Positions 27,106 to 37,023 are shown, numbered from the stretch's first letter. The stretch: 64,000 nt of DNA from Pelagicoccus sp. SDUM812005 (GCF_031127875.1 NZ_JARXIA010000002.1:310001-374000), one strand, 5' to 3'. Numbers and translations are program-made. Notes: generated by a model not told the origin, from the letters alone.

Positions 27106-28911
27106 CTACTCTTCGTCGTCGGCCAGAACCGTAGTGTCGATGTGCAGATCCTTGAGCTGCTTCTCGGTCACCGGCGTCGGGCTGTCGGTCATGAGGCACT
27201 GGCCCTTCTGCGTCTTCGGAAAGGCGATCACATCGCGGATGCTGTGCAAGCCAGCCAGGATCATGACCAGGCGATCGAGACCGAAAGCGATGCCGCCGTG
27301 CGGCGGAGCGCCGTACTTGAAGGCCTCCAGCATGTAGCCAAAACGCTCCTTCACCACGTCCTCGGGAATCTTGAGCACATCCTCGAAGACCTTCTTCTGC
27401 ACGGAGGTCTGGTGGATACGGATCGAGCCGCCGCCGAGCTCCACCCCATTGAGCACGAGATCGTAGTGCTGGCCGCGAACCCGCTTGGGATCGCTGTCGA
27501 GGTACTGAACGTCCTCCGGCACTGGCGCCGTGAACGGATGGTGCGTCGCCGCGAAACCGCCGCGCTCCTCGTCGTAGGACATGAGCGGGAATTCGATCAC
27601 CCAAAGGAAATTGAACTGGTTGGCTGGGATCTCCAGGCGACCGCGCTTCTTAAGAAGCTCCGCGCACTCGAGACGCGTGCGGCCCAAGATCGCACAGGCC
27701 TGCTCCCAATCGGAAGCCGCGAAGAAAACGATATCGCCTTCCTCCAGCTCCAGACGCTCGCTGAGGGCCGCCTTCTCCTCGTCGGAGAAGAACTTCACGA
27801 TCGGAGACTTCCACTCGCCGCCTTCGGCCACCTTGATGAAAGCCAGCCCCTTGGCGCCGAGAGATTTCGCGGTTTCCTCGAGGTGCTTCATCTCGCCCTG
27901 CGTCACGTCGGCCAAAGTCGGAGCCTTGAAGGCTTTGACGACGCCACCCTTGGCAACCGTCGCCTGAAAGACCTTGAAAGAAGAGTTCGCGAAGGTTTCG
28001 GAGAAGTCCTGGATTTCCAGACCGAAACGGGTGTCCGGCTTGTCCACGCCGAAACGGTTCATCGCATCCTCGAAGGACATGCGCGGGAACGGGGTCGGCA
28101 AATCGATATCGAGCACATCCTTCCAGACCTGCTTCATCAAGCCTTCCATCAGCTCGTACATGTCCTCGCGGTCGATGAACGAGAGCTCGATGTCCAGCTG
28201 GGTGAACTCCATTTGGCGATCCGCCCGCAAATCCTCGTCGCGGAAACAACGGGCGATCTGGTAGTAGCGCTCCACTCCGGCCACCATCAGCATCTGCTTG
28301 AACTGCTGCGGCGACTGCGGAAGCGCGTAGAATTCGCCCGGATTGATGCGGCTCGGCACCAAGTACTCGCGAGCGCCTTCCGGCGTGCTCTTAAAGAGGA
28401 TCGGCGTTTCCACGTCCACGAAACCGTTCGTGTCCATGTAGTCGCGGATGGAGCGCGTCGTCGCGTGGCGCATACGCACCACCTTGTTCATCTTGCTGCG
28501 ACGCAGGTCGAGGTAACGGTAGCGCAGGCGCATGTCCTCGTTGACCTTATCGCCCTTTTCGTCGTCGATCGGGAACGGCGGCGTCTCGGAGATGTTGTGG
28601 ATCACCACCTCCTTGACCTGCACCTCGATCTCGCCCGTAGGCATCTTGGCGTTGGTAGTGCCCTCGGCTCGCGCTTCCACTTCGCCATGGAACTCGACGA
28701 CCGACTCCGGCTTGAGACGATTGATCGCCGCGTTGAACTCGGCATCGTCGCTATTCGGATTCGCCTTCACCTGAGTCAGGCCCTCGCGGTCTCTTAGGTC
28801 GATAAAGAGAATGCCGCCGTGATCGCGGATGGAGTCCACCCAACCGATCAGCGATACCGATTTTCCAACATCGCCTGAGCGAAGTTGGCCGCAATGATGT
28901 GTTCGTTTCAT
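27106..28911 (-). CDS. aspS: aspartyl-tRNA synthetase
   Basis: A 601-residue class II synthetase. An N-terminal OB-fold anticodon domain (LIGWVDSIRDHGGILFIDLRDREG) precedes the catalytic core. Motif 2 is around CFRDEDLRADRQMEFTQLDIE, the bacterial GAD insertion fills the middle, and motif 3 ends in GIAFGLDRLVMIL. It starts at an ATG reading MKRTHHCGQLRSG; the frame is open upstream without coding character. Whether it also charges tRNA-Asn (non-discriminating type) cannot be decided here because no gatCAB or asnS is in the window. Confidence 0.96.
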   Translation of the reverse strand: MKRTHHCGQLRSGDVGKSVSLIGWVDSIRDHGGILFIDLRDREGLTQVKANPNSDDAEFNAAINRLKPESVVEFHGEVEARAEGTTNAKMPTGEIEVQVKEVVIHNISETPPFPIDDEKGDKVNEDMRLRYRYLDLRRSKMNKVVRMRHATTRSIRDYMDTNGFVDVETPILFKSTPEGAREYLVPSRINPGEFYALPQSPQQFKQMLMVAGVERYYQIARCFRDEDLRADRQMEFTQLDIELSFIDREDMYELMEGLMKQVWKDVLDIDLPTPFPRMSFEDAMNRFGVDKPDTRFGLEIQDFSETFANSSFKVFQATVAKGGVVKAFKAPTLADVTQGEMKHLEETAKSLGAKGLAFIKVAEGGEWKSPIVKFFSDEEKAALSERLELEEGDIVFFAASDWEQACAILGRTRLECAELLKKRGRLEIPANQFNFLWVIEFPLMSYDEERGGFAATHHPFTAPVPEDVQYLDSDPKRVRGQHYDLVLNGVELGGGSIRIHQTSVQKKVFEDVLKIPEDVVKERFGYMLEAFKYGAPPHGGIAFGLDRLVMILAGLHSIRDVIAFPKTQKGQCLMTDSPTPVTEKQLKDLHIDTTVLADDEE

Positions 28912-29084
28912 AGCTCTTGGAAAAAAGGGCAGCACATTGGGCAAATCCCCCCCGAGAAAGCAAACCCATTCTCCCGCCGATGAAAATCCTATCAATCGCT
29001 CCGACCGCGCCGCCGTTGTTCAAGTTGGCGCAGTTGAGGCTTGGATACCGCAACGCGTAAGCACTGGGCAAATCGCGCCGCGCT

Positions 29085-29405
29085 ATGACTATTATAATAA
29101 GAGACGAACTGTTGAATCCCCCAACCTGGTTCGCGTCTTTTCGCGACCTCACCCTCATTTGCAGCCTCCGGCTCAAAACCGACATCCTCATAGAGAGCCA
29201 ATCGGAGAACGTTGACCTCTATTATAAGTGGCTTCGCCCCCGCGGAGGCATGGACTTCATCTCCGACTTCGTGTCCCCCGGCTCCGAGGACGGACTGCAC
29301 ATCGACATCGAGCACCAATACGCCCCCTCCATCGTGGTCGACCGCATCGTCCCCGAAAACACCCACCAGCTCTACCACAGCATCCGCAGCGCCGTCGGAC
29401 TGTGA
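29085..29405 (+). CDS. small hypothetical protein in the aspS-ileS gap
   Basis: A 106-residue frame; the start is uncertain. The last 50 residues, from an internal ATG at 29250 (MDFISDFVSPGSEDG), use the strong C-ending codon bias of real genes here. The first 55 codons do not, so the true gene may be the shorter one, with a GGAGG only one base before its ATG. The C-terminal part has HIDIEHQYAPSIVVDRI. No family recognised. The remaining 28912-29084 and 29406-29587 hold no other gene. Confidence 0.42.
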   Translation: MTIIIRDELLNPPTWFASFRDLTLICSLRLKTDILIESQSENVDLYYKWLRPRGGMDFISDFVSPGSEDGLHIDIEHQYAPSIVVDRIVPENTHQLYHSIRSAVGL

Positions 29406-29537
29406 CGGGACGCAGCCTTAGCCGGGCCTTTTGCCGATCCAGAGCGGGACGCCGGATCGAAGGCTTCCCCTATCCAACTGCAAGGGAAGGAGAAAGACGA
29501 CCGACGCGGCCGCCCGCAAATCCATTTCCCTCCATCC

Positions 29538-29567
29538 TTGACACGCCTCCCCCCGTAGCCAGTATCC
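29538..29567 (+). promoter_or_regulatory. possible promoter of ileS
   Basis: A perfect TTGACA lies at 29538-29543, with a weak -10 (TATCCG or GTATCC) 18-19 bases on, just upstream of the ileS ATG. Only the -35 is convincing. Confidence 0.3.
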
Positions 29568-29587
29568 GCGCATTCCTAAAAACGGGC

Positions 29588-32374
29588 ATGTCAGATAACT
29601 TTAAAGATACCCTGAATCTTCCCAAAACCGCCTTCCCGATGAGGGCAAATCTTGGCAAGCGCGAGCCAGCCAGAGTCGAGCACTGGAACAAGATTGGGTT
29701 GTATCAGAAACTGCAGGACAAAAACGCGGACAAGCCTGCCTTCCTCCTCCACGACGGTCCCCCGTTCACCAACGGCGAGCTCCACCTCGGACACGCCCTG
29801 AACAAGACCCTCAAGGAAATCGTCCTGCGCTACAAGGCCGCCCAAGGATTCCGCACGCCCTACGTCCCCGGCTGGGACTGCCACGGCCTCCCCATCGAAC
29901 ACAAGGTCACCAAGGAACTGCAGGCCGAAGGCAAGGACCTTCCCACCGCCGAGCTCCGCGACAAGTGCGACGCCTTCTCCGAACACTGGATCGACGTGCA
30001 ACGCTCCCAGTTCAAGCGCCTCGGCGTCTTGGGCGACTGGGAAAACGAGTATAAGACCAAGAACCCAGCCTACGAGGCGGAAATCCTCCGCACCCTCGCC
30101 TCCTTCGTGGAGCAGGACCTCGTCTACCGCAGCAAGAAGCCAGTCTACTGGTCCATCCCCTGCGCCACCGCACTCGCCGAGGCGGAAATCGAGTACAAGG
30201 ACCACTCCAGCCCCTCAATCTGGGTCGCCTTCGACATCGCCGACAAAGCTAAGTTCGGCATCGAAAAGCCGCTTTCCATCGTCATCTGGACCACCACCCC
30301 CTGGACCATCCCGGCCAACCTCGCCGTAGCCGTCCACCCCCGCCTCACCTACGCCTTCGTAGACGCCGGCGAAAAGGTCCACATCGTCGCCAAGGACCTC
30401 GCGGAGCAATTCGCCACCGACCTCGGCCTCGAAGACTGGAAGATCGTGCACGAGCTCAAGGGCGAGGAACTGGAAAACGTCCAGCCCCACCACCCTTTCA
30501 TCGACCGGCCGAGCCCCATAGTGCTCGCCGACTACGTCACCACCGAATCCGGAACCGGCTGCGTCCACACTGCCCCCGGACACGGACAGGAGGACTACAT
30601 GACCGGCCTCAAGTACGGTCTCGACATCTACTGCCCCGTTAACGACGAGGGCAAGTACGCCGACGACGGCCAGATCCCCGACTTTCTCGTTGGCGAATCC
30701 GTGCTCGAAGAAAAAGGCTGGGTCCCCGCCAACGGCAAGGTCCTCAAAGCCCTCGACGAAGCGGGAGCCCTGCTCAAGAAGAAGAAGATCAACCACAGCT
30801 ACCCGCACTGCTGGCGCTCGAAAACGCCCGTCATCTTCCGCGCGGTCGACCAGTGGTTCGTCGCCATCGACAAGAACGACACGCGGAAGAAGGCCATCGC
30901 CGCCATCGAGAAGGTTAAATGGATCCCCAACTGGGGCCAAAAGCGTATCACCGCCAACGTCGAAGCCCGCCCAGACTGGTGCATCAGCCGCCAACGCTCC
31001 TGGGGCGTGCCCATCCCCGCTTTCTACGACGAAGACGGCGAAGCCTACATGGACGCCGGCGTCATCAAGGCCATCGCCGACAAGGTAGCCACCGCCGGCA
31101 CCAACCTCTGGTACACCTCCACCGTCGAAGAGCTGCTGGACGGCGTCGAGCTTCCGGAATCCTGGAAAGGCAAAACGCTCAAGGCCGGCACCGACACCCT
31201 CGACGTCTGGATAGACTCCGGCTCCAGCCACTTCTCCGTCCTCAAGGGACGCGAAGGCTTCGACTGGCCCTGCGACCTCTACCTGGAAGGCAGCGACCAA
31301 CACCGCGGCTGGTTCCAATCCTCCCTCTGGACTGGCGTCATCCGCGCCGGCGGAGCTCCCTACAAGAGCATCCTCACCCACGGCTTCCTCGTAAACCAGG
31401 ACGGATCCAAGCTCTCCAAGAGCGACGGAGCCATGACCCTGATGCACTACATGGACAAGTTCGGCTCCGACGTCGTTCGCCTCTGGGTCGCCTCCACCGA
31501 CTTCCGGGCCGACATCGGCATCTCCGAGCAAATCCTCGGCGGCGTCGGCGACGCCTATCGCCTCTTCCGCAACACCTTCCGCTTCCAGCTCTCGAACCTC
31601 TACGACTTCGACTACGAGCAGGACGCCCTCAAGATCGACGAGCTCCACGAACTCGACCGCTGGGCCGTACACAAGGCCGGCGAACTCGCCGAAGCCGTCG
31701 AAAAAGCCTACGAAAACTACGAGTTCCACAAGGTCTACCAGCTCTGCAACCAGTTCGCGTCCGTCACCCTCTCCTCCCTGTACCACGACATCCTCAAGGA
31801 TCGACTGTACACCCTGGCGGCCGACTCTCCCCTGCGACGCTCCTCCCAGACCGCGATCTACCATATCTTCAAAACGCTCGTCCGTCTGATGGGGCCCATC
31901 ATCCCCTTCACCACTGACGAAGCCTGGGCCTACTTCAAGGAAGGAAGCGACTTCACCGAAGACGCCCTCGTCCTCCAAGCCTGGCCCTCCGAAGCGAAAG
32001 AATGGCAGGACGTGAACCTGGCCGACGACTTCGTGGAGCTCTTCGCCTTCCGCGACCAAGTGAACGAAAAACTGGAAGCCTTGCGCGCCGCCGGTGAAAT
32101 CGGTCGCTCCCTTGACGCGTTCGTGAAGATCTCCGGCGACTCCGCCTCGGAAGACTTCTCCCGACTCAGTCGCTATCAACATTTTCTCGAGGAACTCCTC
32201 ATCGTCTCTCAAGTCGAACTCGCAGCCAATTCCGGCTCCGAACTCTCGGTTTCTGCAGAAAAAGCAAGCGGCGGCCGCTGCCCTCGCTGCTGGAGATGGG
32301 AACCCCAACTTAATAACGGAACCGACAACGAGCACACATGCTCACGCTGCGACCAAGCCTTAAAGAAAGCCTGA
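29588..32374 (+). CDS. ileS: isoleucyl-tRNA synthetase
   Basis: A 928-residue class I synthetase, close to the E. coli length. HIGH motif is HLGHALNKT (after DGPPFTNGEL), and the KMSKS motif is KLSKSDGAM near 610. The editing domain contains TTTPWTIPANLAV. The C-terminal zinc site is intact, with CPRCWRWE and CSRCDQ. It starts at an ATG reading MSDNFKDTLNLPKTAFPM; the frame is open upstream but without coding character. It heads a tight ileS-dksA-like-lspA transcript. Confidence 0.97.
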   Translation: MSDNFKDTLNLPKTAFPMRANLGKREPARVEHWNKIGLYQKLQDKNADKPAFLLHDGPPFTNGELHLGHALNKTLKEIVLRYKAAQGFRTPYVPGWDCHGLPIEHKVTKELQAEGKDLPTAELRDKCDAFSEHWIDVQRSQFKRLGVLGDWENEYKTKNPAYEAEILRTLASFVEQDLVYRSKKPVYWSIPCATALAEAEIEYKDHSSPSIWVAFDIADKAKFGIEKPLSIVIWTTTPWTIPANLAVAVHPRLTYAFVDAGEKVHIVAKDLAEQFATDLGLEDWKIVHELKGEELENVQPHHPFIDRPSPIVLADYVTTESGTGCVHTAPGHGQEDYMTGLKYGLDIYCPVNDEGKYADDGQIPDFLVGESVLEEKGWVPANGKVLKALDEAGALLKKKKINHSYPHCWRSKTPVIFRAVDQWFVAIDKNDTRKKAIAAIEKVKWIPNWGQKRITANVEARPDWCISRQRSWGVPIPAFYDEDGEAYMDAGVIKAIADKVATAGTNLWYTSTVEELLDGVELPESWKGKTLKAGTDTLDVWIDSGSSHFSVLKGREGFDWPCDLYLEGSDQHRGWFQSSLWTGVIRAGGAPYKSILTHGFLVNQDGSKLSKSDGAMTLMHYMDKFGSDVVRLWVASTDFRADIGISEQILGGVGDAYRLFRNTFRFQLSNLYDFDYEQDALKIDELHELDRWAVHKAGELAEAVEKAYENYEFHKVYQLCNQFASVTLSSLYHDILKDRLYTLAADSPLRRSSQTAIYHIFKTLVRLMGPIIPFTTDEAWAYFKEGSDFTEDALVLQAWPSEAKEWQDVNLADDFVELFAFRDQVNEKLEALRAAGEIGRSLDAFVKISGDSASEDFSRLSRYQHFLEELLIVSQVELAANSGSELSVSAEKASGGRCPRCWRWEPQLNNGTDNEHTCSRCDQALKKA

Positions 32375-32380
32375 TAAAAC

Positions 32381-33151
32381 ATGCCCGAAAAGAAGACCCC
32401 TGCCAAAAAAACTGCCAAAAAAGTAGCCGCTAAATCTCCAGCTAAGAAGAAAGCAACCGCAGCAGCAGGTGGCTTTTCCTTGGACGACGCGCTCGCGGTA
32501 GCCAGCACGCGCGGAGAGGAAGAGTCACAGAGCAAAGCGGATATCGCCGCTAAGGAAAAAACTCGCAAGGCTCTCGAGGAAGCGGAAGCCAAGAAGCAGA
32601 AGCAAAGCTTCGGAGCCGCCTCCCTCGCGGATATCCTCGGCTACAACCCTGCCGCGCCCGCGCCCGAAACCAAGAAGCGCGACGCCAGCAAGGTCCCCGC
32701 CGACCTCAAGCCTTTCTACGATCTGCTCATCGAGCTGCGCGACCACGTCAAGCACGGCCTCACCGCCCACGCCGAAGAAACCCTCAAGCGCTCCAGCAAG
32801 GACGACGCGGGCGACCTCTCCGGCTACAGCCAACACATGGCCGACGCCGGCACCGAAACCTTCGACCGCGACTTCGCCCTCTCCATGGTCTCTTCCGAGC
32901 AAGACGCCCTGCAAGAAATCGAAGCCGCTATCGACCGCATCTTCGCCGGCACCTACGGGATCTGCGAAATGACCGGCAAGCGCATCCGCGACGAGCGCCT
33001 CATGGCCGTGCCCTTCACGCGCTACTCCATGAAAACGCAGGAGCAGATCGAGAAGAACACCTTCCGCGTTCGCAACCAGGCGGGCGGCGTTTTCGCCGAC
33101 GCATCGTCGGAAGACTCGCTCAACTACGGATCGGACGACGACGACAACTGA
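32381..33151 (+). CDS. DksA/TraR-like protein with lost zinc ligands and H1-like N-terminus
   Basis: A 256-residue protein. Residues 1-30 are Lys/Ala/Pro-rich like a histone H1 tail. A linker and a helical coiled-coil region (about 105-185) follow. The C-terminal part aligns with the DksA zinc finger: YGICEMTGKRIRDERLMAVPF. Of the four zinc cysteines only Cys195 remains; the others read Thr198, Ser216 and Thr219. The coiled-coil tip residues typical of DksA (DXXDXA) are not obvious. It may bind RNA polymerase or DNA without zinc, but this is inference. The start lies 6 bases after ileS and the stop 10 bases before lspA. Confidence 0.85.
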   Translation: MPEKKTPAKKTAKKVAAKSPAKKKATAAAGGFSLDDALAVASTRGEEESQSKADIAAKEKTRKALEEAEAKKQKQSFGAASLADILGYNPAAPAPETKKRDASKVPADLKPFYDLLIELRDHVKHGLTAHAEETLKRSSKDDAGDLSGYSQHMADAGTETFDRDFALSMVSSEQDALQEIEAAIDRIFAGTYGICEMTGKRIRDERLMAVPFTRYSMKTQEQIEKNTFRVRNQAGGVFADASSEDSLNYGSDDDDN

Positions 33152-33161
33152 GCCGCGCCGC

Positions 33162-33743
33162 GTGTCCAAACTTTCCAAATACAGGCTGCTGCTTATCTTG
33201 GCAGCAGCCGTTTTGTTTCTCGACCAGGCCACCAAGCTTTGGGTCGTGAGCCTCCTCCCGGAAGGCTCTTTCTTCGAGCCCAACCGCATCGAGGTCATCA
33301 GCGGATTCTTCCATATCGTGCACGTCACGAATACCGGAGCCGCCTGGTCCATGTTTTCCGGATACACATGGCCGCTCACAGCCGTCGGATTCGTCGTGCT
33401 CGGCTTCCTCTTCTTCTTCCGCAAGGCTCTCGAGCTCGACAAACCGAAAATCCAGCTCGGCTACGGCCTCATGATCGGCGGGATTATCGGAAACATGATC
33501 GACCGCATCCGTATCCAAAAAGTCATAGACTTCCTGGATTTCCAGTTCGGCGACTACCATTTTCCCAGCTTCAATATCGCCGATTCCGGCATCACCGTCG
33601 GCGTCGTCCTGTACATTCTCCTCTCCTTCAGATCCGAAAAAGAGAATACGCAAAAAGCCGAGGCAGCCTCCGACGAGAATTCCCCAAAGAAAATTCCAAG
33701 CGACGAACCCCAGGCCGAAGAGGAAAAGCCTCCCTCCGCCTAA
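33162..33743 (+). CDS. lspA: lipoprotein signal peptidase (SPase II)
   Basis: A 193-residue membrane protease with four transmembrane helices. The catalytic aspartates are in GNMIDRI and FNIADSGI, and the conserved NTGAAWSMF block is present. It cleaves prolipoproteins before the lipid-modified cysteine. Translation starts at GTG (33162). The C-terminal 40 residues form a Glu/Ser/Pro-rich tail not seen in E. coli. It is third in the ileS transcript, a common position for lspA in bacteria. It ends 6 bases from convergent yicC. Confidence 0.95.
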   Translation: MSKLSKYRLLLILAAAVLFLDQATKLWVVSLLPEGSFFEPNRIEVISGFFHIVHVTNTGAAWSMFSGYTWPLTAVGFVVLGFLFFFRKALELDKPKIQLGYGLMIGGIIGNMIDRIRIQKVIDFLDFQFGDYHFPSFNIADSGITVGVVLYILLSFRSEKENTQKAEAASDENSPKKIPSDEPQAEEEKPPSA

Positions 33744-33749
33744 CGGCCG

Positions 33750-34622
33750 CTACTCCACGTTAGCGACCTGTTCGCGGATCCGCTCCAGCTCGTTCTTCAT
33801 TTCAAGCACCAGCCGCGACACCTCGATCGAGCTCGCCTTGCTTCCAGTCGTATTGATTTCCCTCCCGACCTCTTGAAGCAAAAATTCGAGCGGGCGCCCA
33901 ACCGGCTCCTCCTTCTCGATCAGTTCGGAAAATTGCTCCAAATGGCTGTCGAGCCGCGTGATCTCCTCGGAGATATCGCAGCGATCCGCGAACAACGCGA
34001 TTTCGCGAAGCACCCGGTCGTCGTTCACGTCGAGCTCCAGACCTCCCTGCTCTAGGCGAGCGAGAAGGTTTTCGCGATACTTGGCGACCATCCCGGGGGC
34101 CTGTTCCTTCACGGCTGAAACCAGCGTCGCCAAAGTTTGGCGACGGGCCTCCAAGTCCTGCTTCAAGGCAGCCCCCTCCTTCTCGCGCATCTCGACCAGT
34201 TCGCTCAGAGCCGTATCCACCGCTTGGAACAAAAGCTTCTCCGCCGCCTTCTCAGGCAGTCCGGCATCCTCCTTTTCAAGCAAGCGAGACACCTGCACCA
34301 GCAGGTCCCCATCCACCTTGAAATCCGCTCCGTGGCGATCCGCAATGGACTTCAGGCGAGCGATGGCTGCGTCGATCTGCTCGTCGCTGGGCAAGCCGCC
34401 GCTGGCCGCGCCGTCTTGACGAACGTCGAGCGAAAACTGGAACCGTCCCCGAGCGGCCACTTCGCGCACCCGCTCCTGCACCTTGCGATCGAGCTGCTGC
34501 AGCTCCTTCGGCAACGAGCAAACGACCTCGAGATTCTTGCGGTTCACCGAGCTCACGCGCAGCGAAACCACAATTCCATCCTCCGCCACTTCGCAGCGGC
34601 CAAATCCAGTCATGCTCTTCAT
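33750..34622 (-). CDS. yicC: YicC family endoribonuclease
   Basis: A 290-residue YicC/YloC protein with the diagnostic N-terminus MKSMTGFGR and the C-terminal block GRPLEFLLQEVGREINTTGSKA. The E. coli member is an endoribonuclease that affects small-RNA decay; the family is widespread. It is often next to gmk and rpoZ, but here it is followed by convergent lspA and has trpB upstream on the same strand, 117 bases apart. Confidence 0.93.
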   Translation of the reverse strand: MKSMTGFGRCEVAEDGIVVSLRVSSVNRKNLEVVCSLPKELQQLDRKVQERVREVAARGRFQFSLDVRQDGAASGGLPSDEQIDAAIARLKSIADRHGADFKVDGDLLVQVSRLLEKEDAGLPEKAAEKLLFQAVDTALSELVEMREKEGAALKQDLEARRQTLATLVSAVKEQAPGMVAKYRENLLARLEQGGLELDVNDDRVLREIALFADRCDISEEITRLDSHLEQFSELIEKEEPVGRPLEFLLQEVGREINTTGSKASSIEVSRLVLEMKNELERIREQVANVE

Positions 34623-34738
34623 AATGCCAAAAAATTAAAACTACCCCCGCAAGGACCGCCACCGCTAAACTCGGCCCCCTTTCGAAATCCTGCCCACGAC
34701 CTTCCCGGGCAAGCCGCGCCCTTCGCGCTTTCGACCAA

Positions 34739-35962
34739 TCAAACGTCCGCTCCGAACATCTTGGCGACCTGGTTAACGTCCTTGTCCCCTCGTCCGCTCA
34801 AGCTCATGACCAAGATCTGGTCCTTCTCCATCTGCGGAGCGCGCTTCAAGACGTAGGCGAGAGCGTGGCTCGACTCCAAAGCGGGAATGATCCCCTCGGT
34901 ACGGCTCAAGGTCTTGAACGCCTCCAGTACCTCCTCGTCGGTCGCGTAAGCGTACTCGATCCGGCCCGTGTCGCGATAGTACGCGTGCTCCGGCCCGATC
35001 GCCGCATAGTCCAAGCCCGCCGAAATCGAATGCGTCAACTCGATCTGGCCATCCGGGTTCTGCAAAATGTAAGTCTTCGAACCCTGCAGCACGCCCAGGC
35101 GCCCGCCCTCGAATCGAGCCGCATGCTCGCCGAGCTTGATGCCATGGCCGCCCGCTTCCACGCCGACCATGCGGATTCCCTCCTCGTCGAGAAAATCGTA
35201 GAACAAACCGATCGCGTTGCTGCCGCCACCCACGCAGGCTACCAGCTCGTCAGGCAAACGCCCTTCCTTCTCCAGGATCTCCTTGCGGGTCTCTTCGCCG
35301 ATCACCTTGTGGAAGTCCCTCACCATCATCGGATACGGATGGGCGCCCAAGGCTGAGCCCAAGATGTAGTGCGTATCGCGAACATTGGTCACCCAGTCGC
35401 GCATCGCTTCGTTCACCGCGTCCTTGAGCGTCTTCTGACCGCTCTCCACGCCGCGAACCTCCGCCCCGCAAAGCTCCATGCGGAAGACGTTCAGCTTCTG
35501 GCGCTCCATATCGACAGCGCCCATGTAGACCACGCACTCCAAGCCGAAGTGAGCGCAAACCGTTGCCGTCGCCACCCCGTGCTGACCCGCGCCGGTTTCC
35601 GCGATCACCCGCTTCTTGCCCATGCGCTTGGCAAGCAAGGCTTGGCCGATCGCGTTGTTGATCTTGTGGGCACCCGTGTGCAGCAAGTCCTCGCGCTTGA
35701 GATAGATCTTCGCCCCGCCCAATTCCCGCGTCAGGTTCTCCGCCAGGTAAAGCCCGGTCGGGCGCCCGGCGAACTCCTTCAAGTAGAAAGCAAGCTCCTT
35801 CTGGAACTCAGGATCCTTCTTGGCCACCTCGTATTCCTTGGTGAGATCCTCCAGGGCAGTCACCAAAGTCTCCGGCACGTAGCTGCCGCCAAACTGGCCA
35901 AAACGCCCTTTCGCATCGGGCAAAGCTGACTTGTCGTTAGAAGTGTTGGGGCTTGCGCTCAT
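34739..35962 (-). CDS. trpB: tryptophan synthase beta chain
   Basis: A 407-residue TrpB. The PLP lysine is in [13 protein letters not shown], the phosphate-binding loop is [10 protein letters not shown], and the start has [15 protein letters not shown]. It condenses indole with serine. trpA, its usual partner, is not adjacent, and trpF is 15 kb away, so the trp genes are dispersed. No trp leader or operator was identified in the 250-base gap upstream. Confidence 0.96.
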   Translation of the reverse strand: MSASPNTSNDKSALPDAKGRFGQFGGSYVPETLVTALEDLTKEYEVAKKDPEFQKELAFYLKEFAGRPTGLYLAENLTRELGGAKIYLKREDLLHTGAHKINNAIGQALLAKRMGKKRVIAETGAGQHGVATATVCAHFGLECVVYMGAVDMERQKLNVFRMELCGAEVRGVESGQKTLKDAVNEAMRDWVTNVRDTHYILGSALGAHPYPMMVRDFHKVIGEETRKEILEKEGRLPDELVACVGGGSNAIGLFYDFLDEEGIRMVGVEAGGHGIKLGEHAARFEGGRLGVLQGSKTYILQNPDGQIELTHSISAGLDYAAIGPEHAYYRDTGRIEYAYATDEEVLEAFKTLSRTEGIIPALESSHALAYVLKRAPQMEKDQILVMSLSGRGDKDVNQVAKMFGADV

Positions 35963-36213
35963 AGGTGCATCGAATGAGCAGCCCCTCGTCTAAGCAACCT
36001 GAAAAATCGAACGAAATTCCACCCCCGCAGCCCCCTGCCCCAGCCTCCCCAGCGATCCGATTCACCCGGTAAACACGTAGTGAAATCCGCAATACAGAAA
36101 AAATTCGTCAATCGCTCGGAATAAAATCCGCAAGGCCCTCCTCTCTTAGTCGGCGCCGGGCAATGAAGCCCTTCTCAAGATCGATCTGAAACAACTCGTC
36201 TCAGAATCAACAC

Positions 36214-37023
36214 ATGTACTCACAATCAAGCACCCTCACTCGGGCCGCGCTCCGCGGCATCGCTGTCGCCGCCTGCCTCGCCGCAGCCAGCGCCCACGCC
36301 GTAAGCCTCAAAATCAAAGTCGAAAACCTAAGCGAAGCGGACGGCCTCTGGTTCACTCCCGTCTTCCTCGGCTTCCACGACGGAGGCTTCGATCTCTTCG
36401 ACGAAGGCTCGCCCGCCTCTCCCGGACTCGAAGCCCTCGCCGAAGGAGGCGACCCCGGCGGACTCGCCTCGGAAATCGCCCCCTACGGCCATCACGAAGT
36501 TCTCTTCGGATCCGACGGTCCTCCAGGCGTGCTTTTCGCACCGGGCTCCATGGCCTACACCCTGCTCGACCTCGCTCCGGGCAGCAGCCTCTACTTCAAC
36601 TACGCCTCCATGTTCATCCCCTCGAACGACGCCTTTTTCGGCAACGACATCGCCCACATGCTCTTCGACGCCGCCGGAAACTACACCGGCGACTTCTCGG
36701 TGGACATCTACGGACGCGACGTCTGGGACGCGGGCACCGAAGCCAACGACACCTTCGGCGCCCCCTTCTCCCTCATCGGAGGCACCAGCACCGACACCTC
36801 CCTCAACGTGGAAACCCACGGCGGCCTCGTTAACTTCGAAGGCTCCGAACTACCCGCCGGCCTCGGCACCCTCAATAGCACCTTCGGCAGCGCCACTCCA
36901 CTCGCCCGCATCTCCGTGCAGCAAGTTCCGGACTCCACCCAATACATCGGCTTCATGGGAGCCCTCGCCGTCATCGGCTTCCGCTACATGAGCAAGAAAC
37001 GCATGGGCAAAGAAAAAGCCTAA
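36214..37023 (+). CDS. spondin-domain exported protein with VPDSG-like C-terminal sorting signal
   Basis: A 269-residue protein with a signal peptide (about 1-30, ending SAHA). A spondin_N domain (about 33-205) follows: IKVENLSEADGLWFTPVFLG and the FDLFDEGSPASPGLEALAEGG segment are typical. The C-terminus has VPDSTQYIGF, a hydrophobic helix and a basic KKR tail. This tripartite signal matches the VPDSG-CTERM exosortase class described in Verrucomicrobia, with Ser-Thr in place of Ser-Gly. It is therefore probably sorted to the cell surface or into extracellular matrix. No exosortase gene is in the window. A strong terminator follows. Confidence 0.85.
   Translation: MYSQSSTLTRAALRGIAVAACLAAASAHAVSLKIKVENLSEADGLWFTPVFLGFHDGGFDLFDEGSPASPGLEALAEGGDPGGLASEIAPYGHHEVLFGSDGPPGVLFAPGSMAYTLLDLAPGSSLYFNYASMFIPSNDAFFGNDIAHMLFDAAGNYTGDFSVDIYGRDVWDAGTEANDTFGAPFSLIGGTSTDTSLNVETHGGLVNFEGSELPAGLGTLNSTFGSATPLARISVQQVPDSTQYIGFMGALAVIGFRYMSKKRMGKEKA

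Noticed and set aside
29538-29567. TTGACA considered as a firm ileS promoter
   Set aside because: The -10 partner is poor, so it is listed only at low confidence.
30215-32335. Very long open frame antisense to ileS (over 700 codons)
   Set aside because: It is the mirror of a codon-biased gene; its translation is Val/Gly/Asp/Glu-rich low complexity with no family motif, while the sense strand encodes a complete synthetase.
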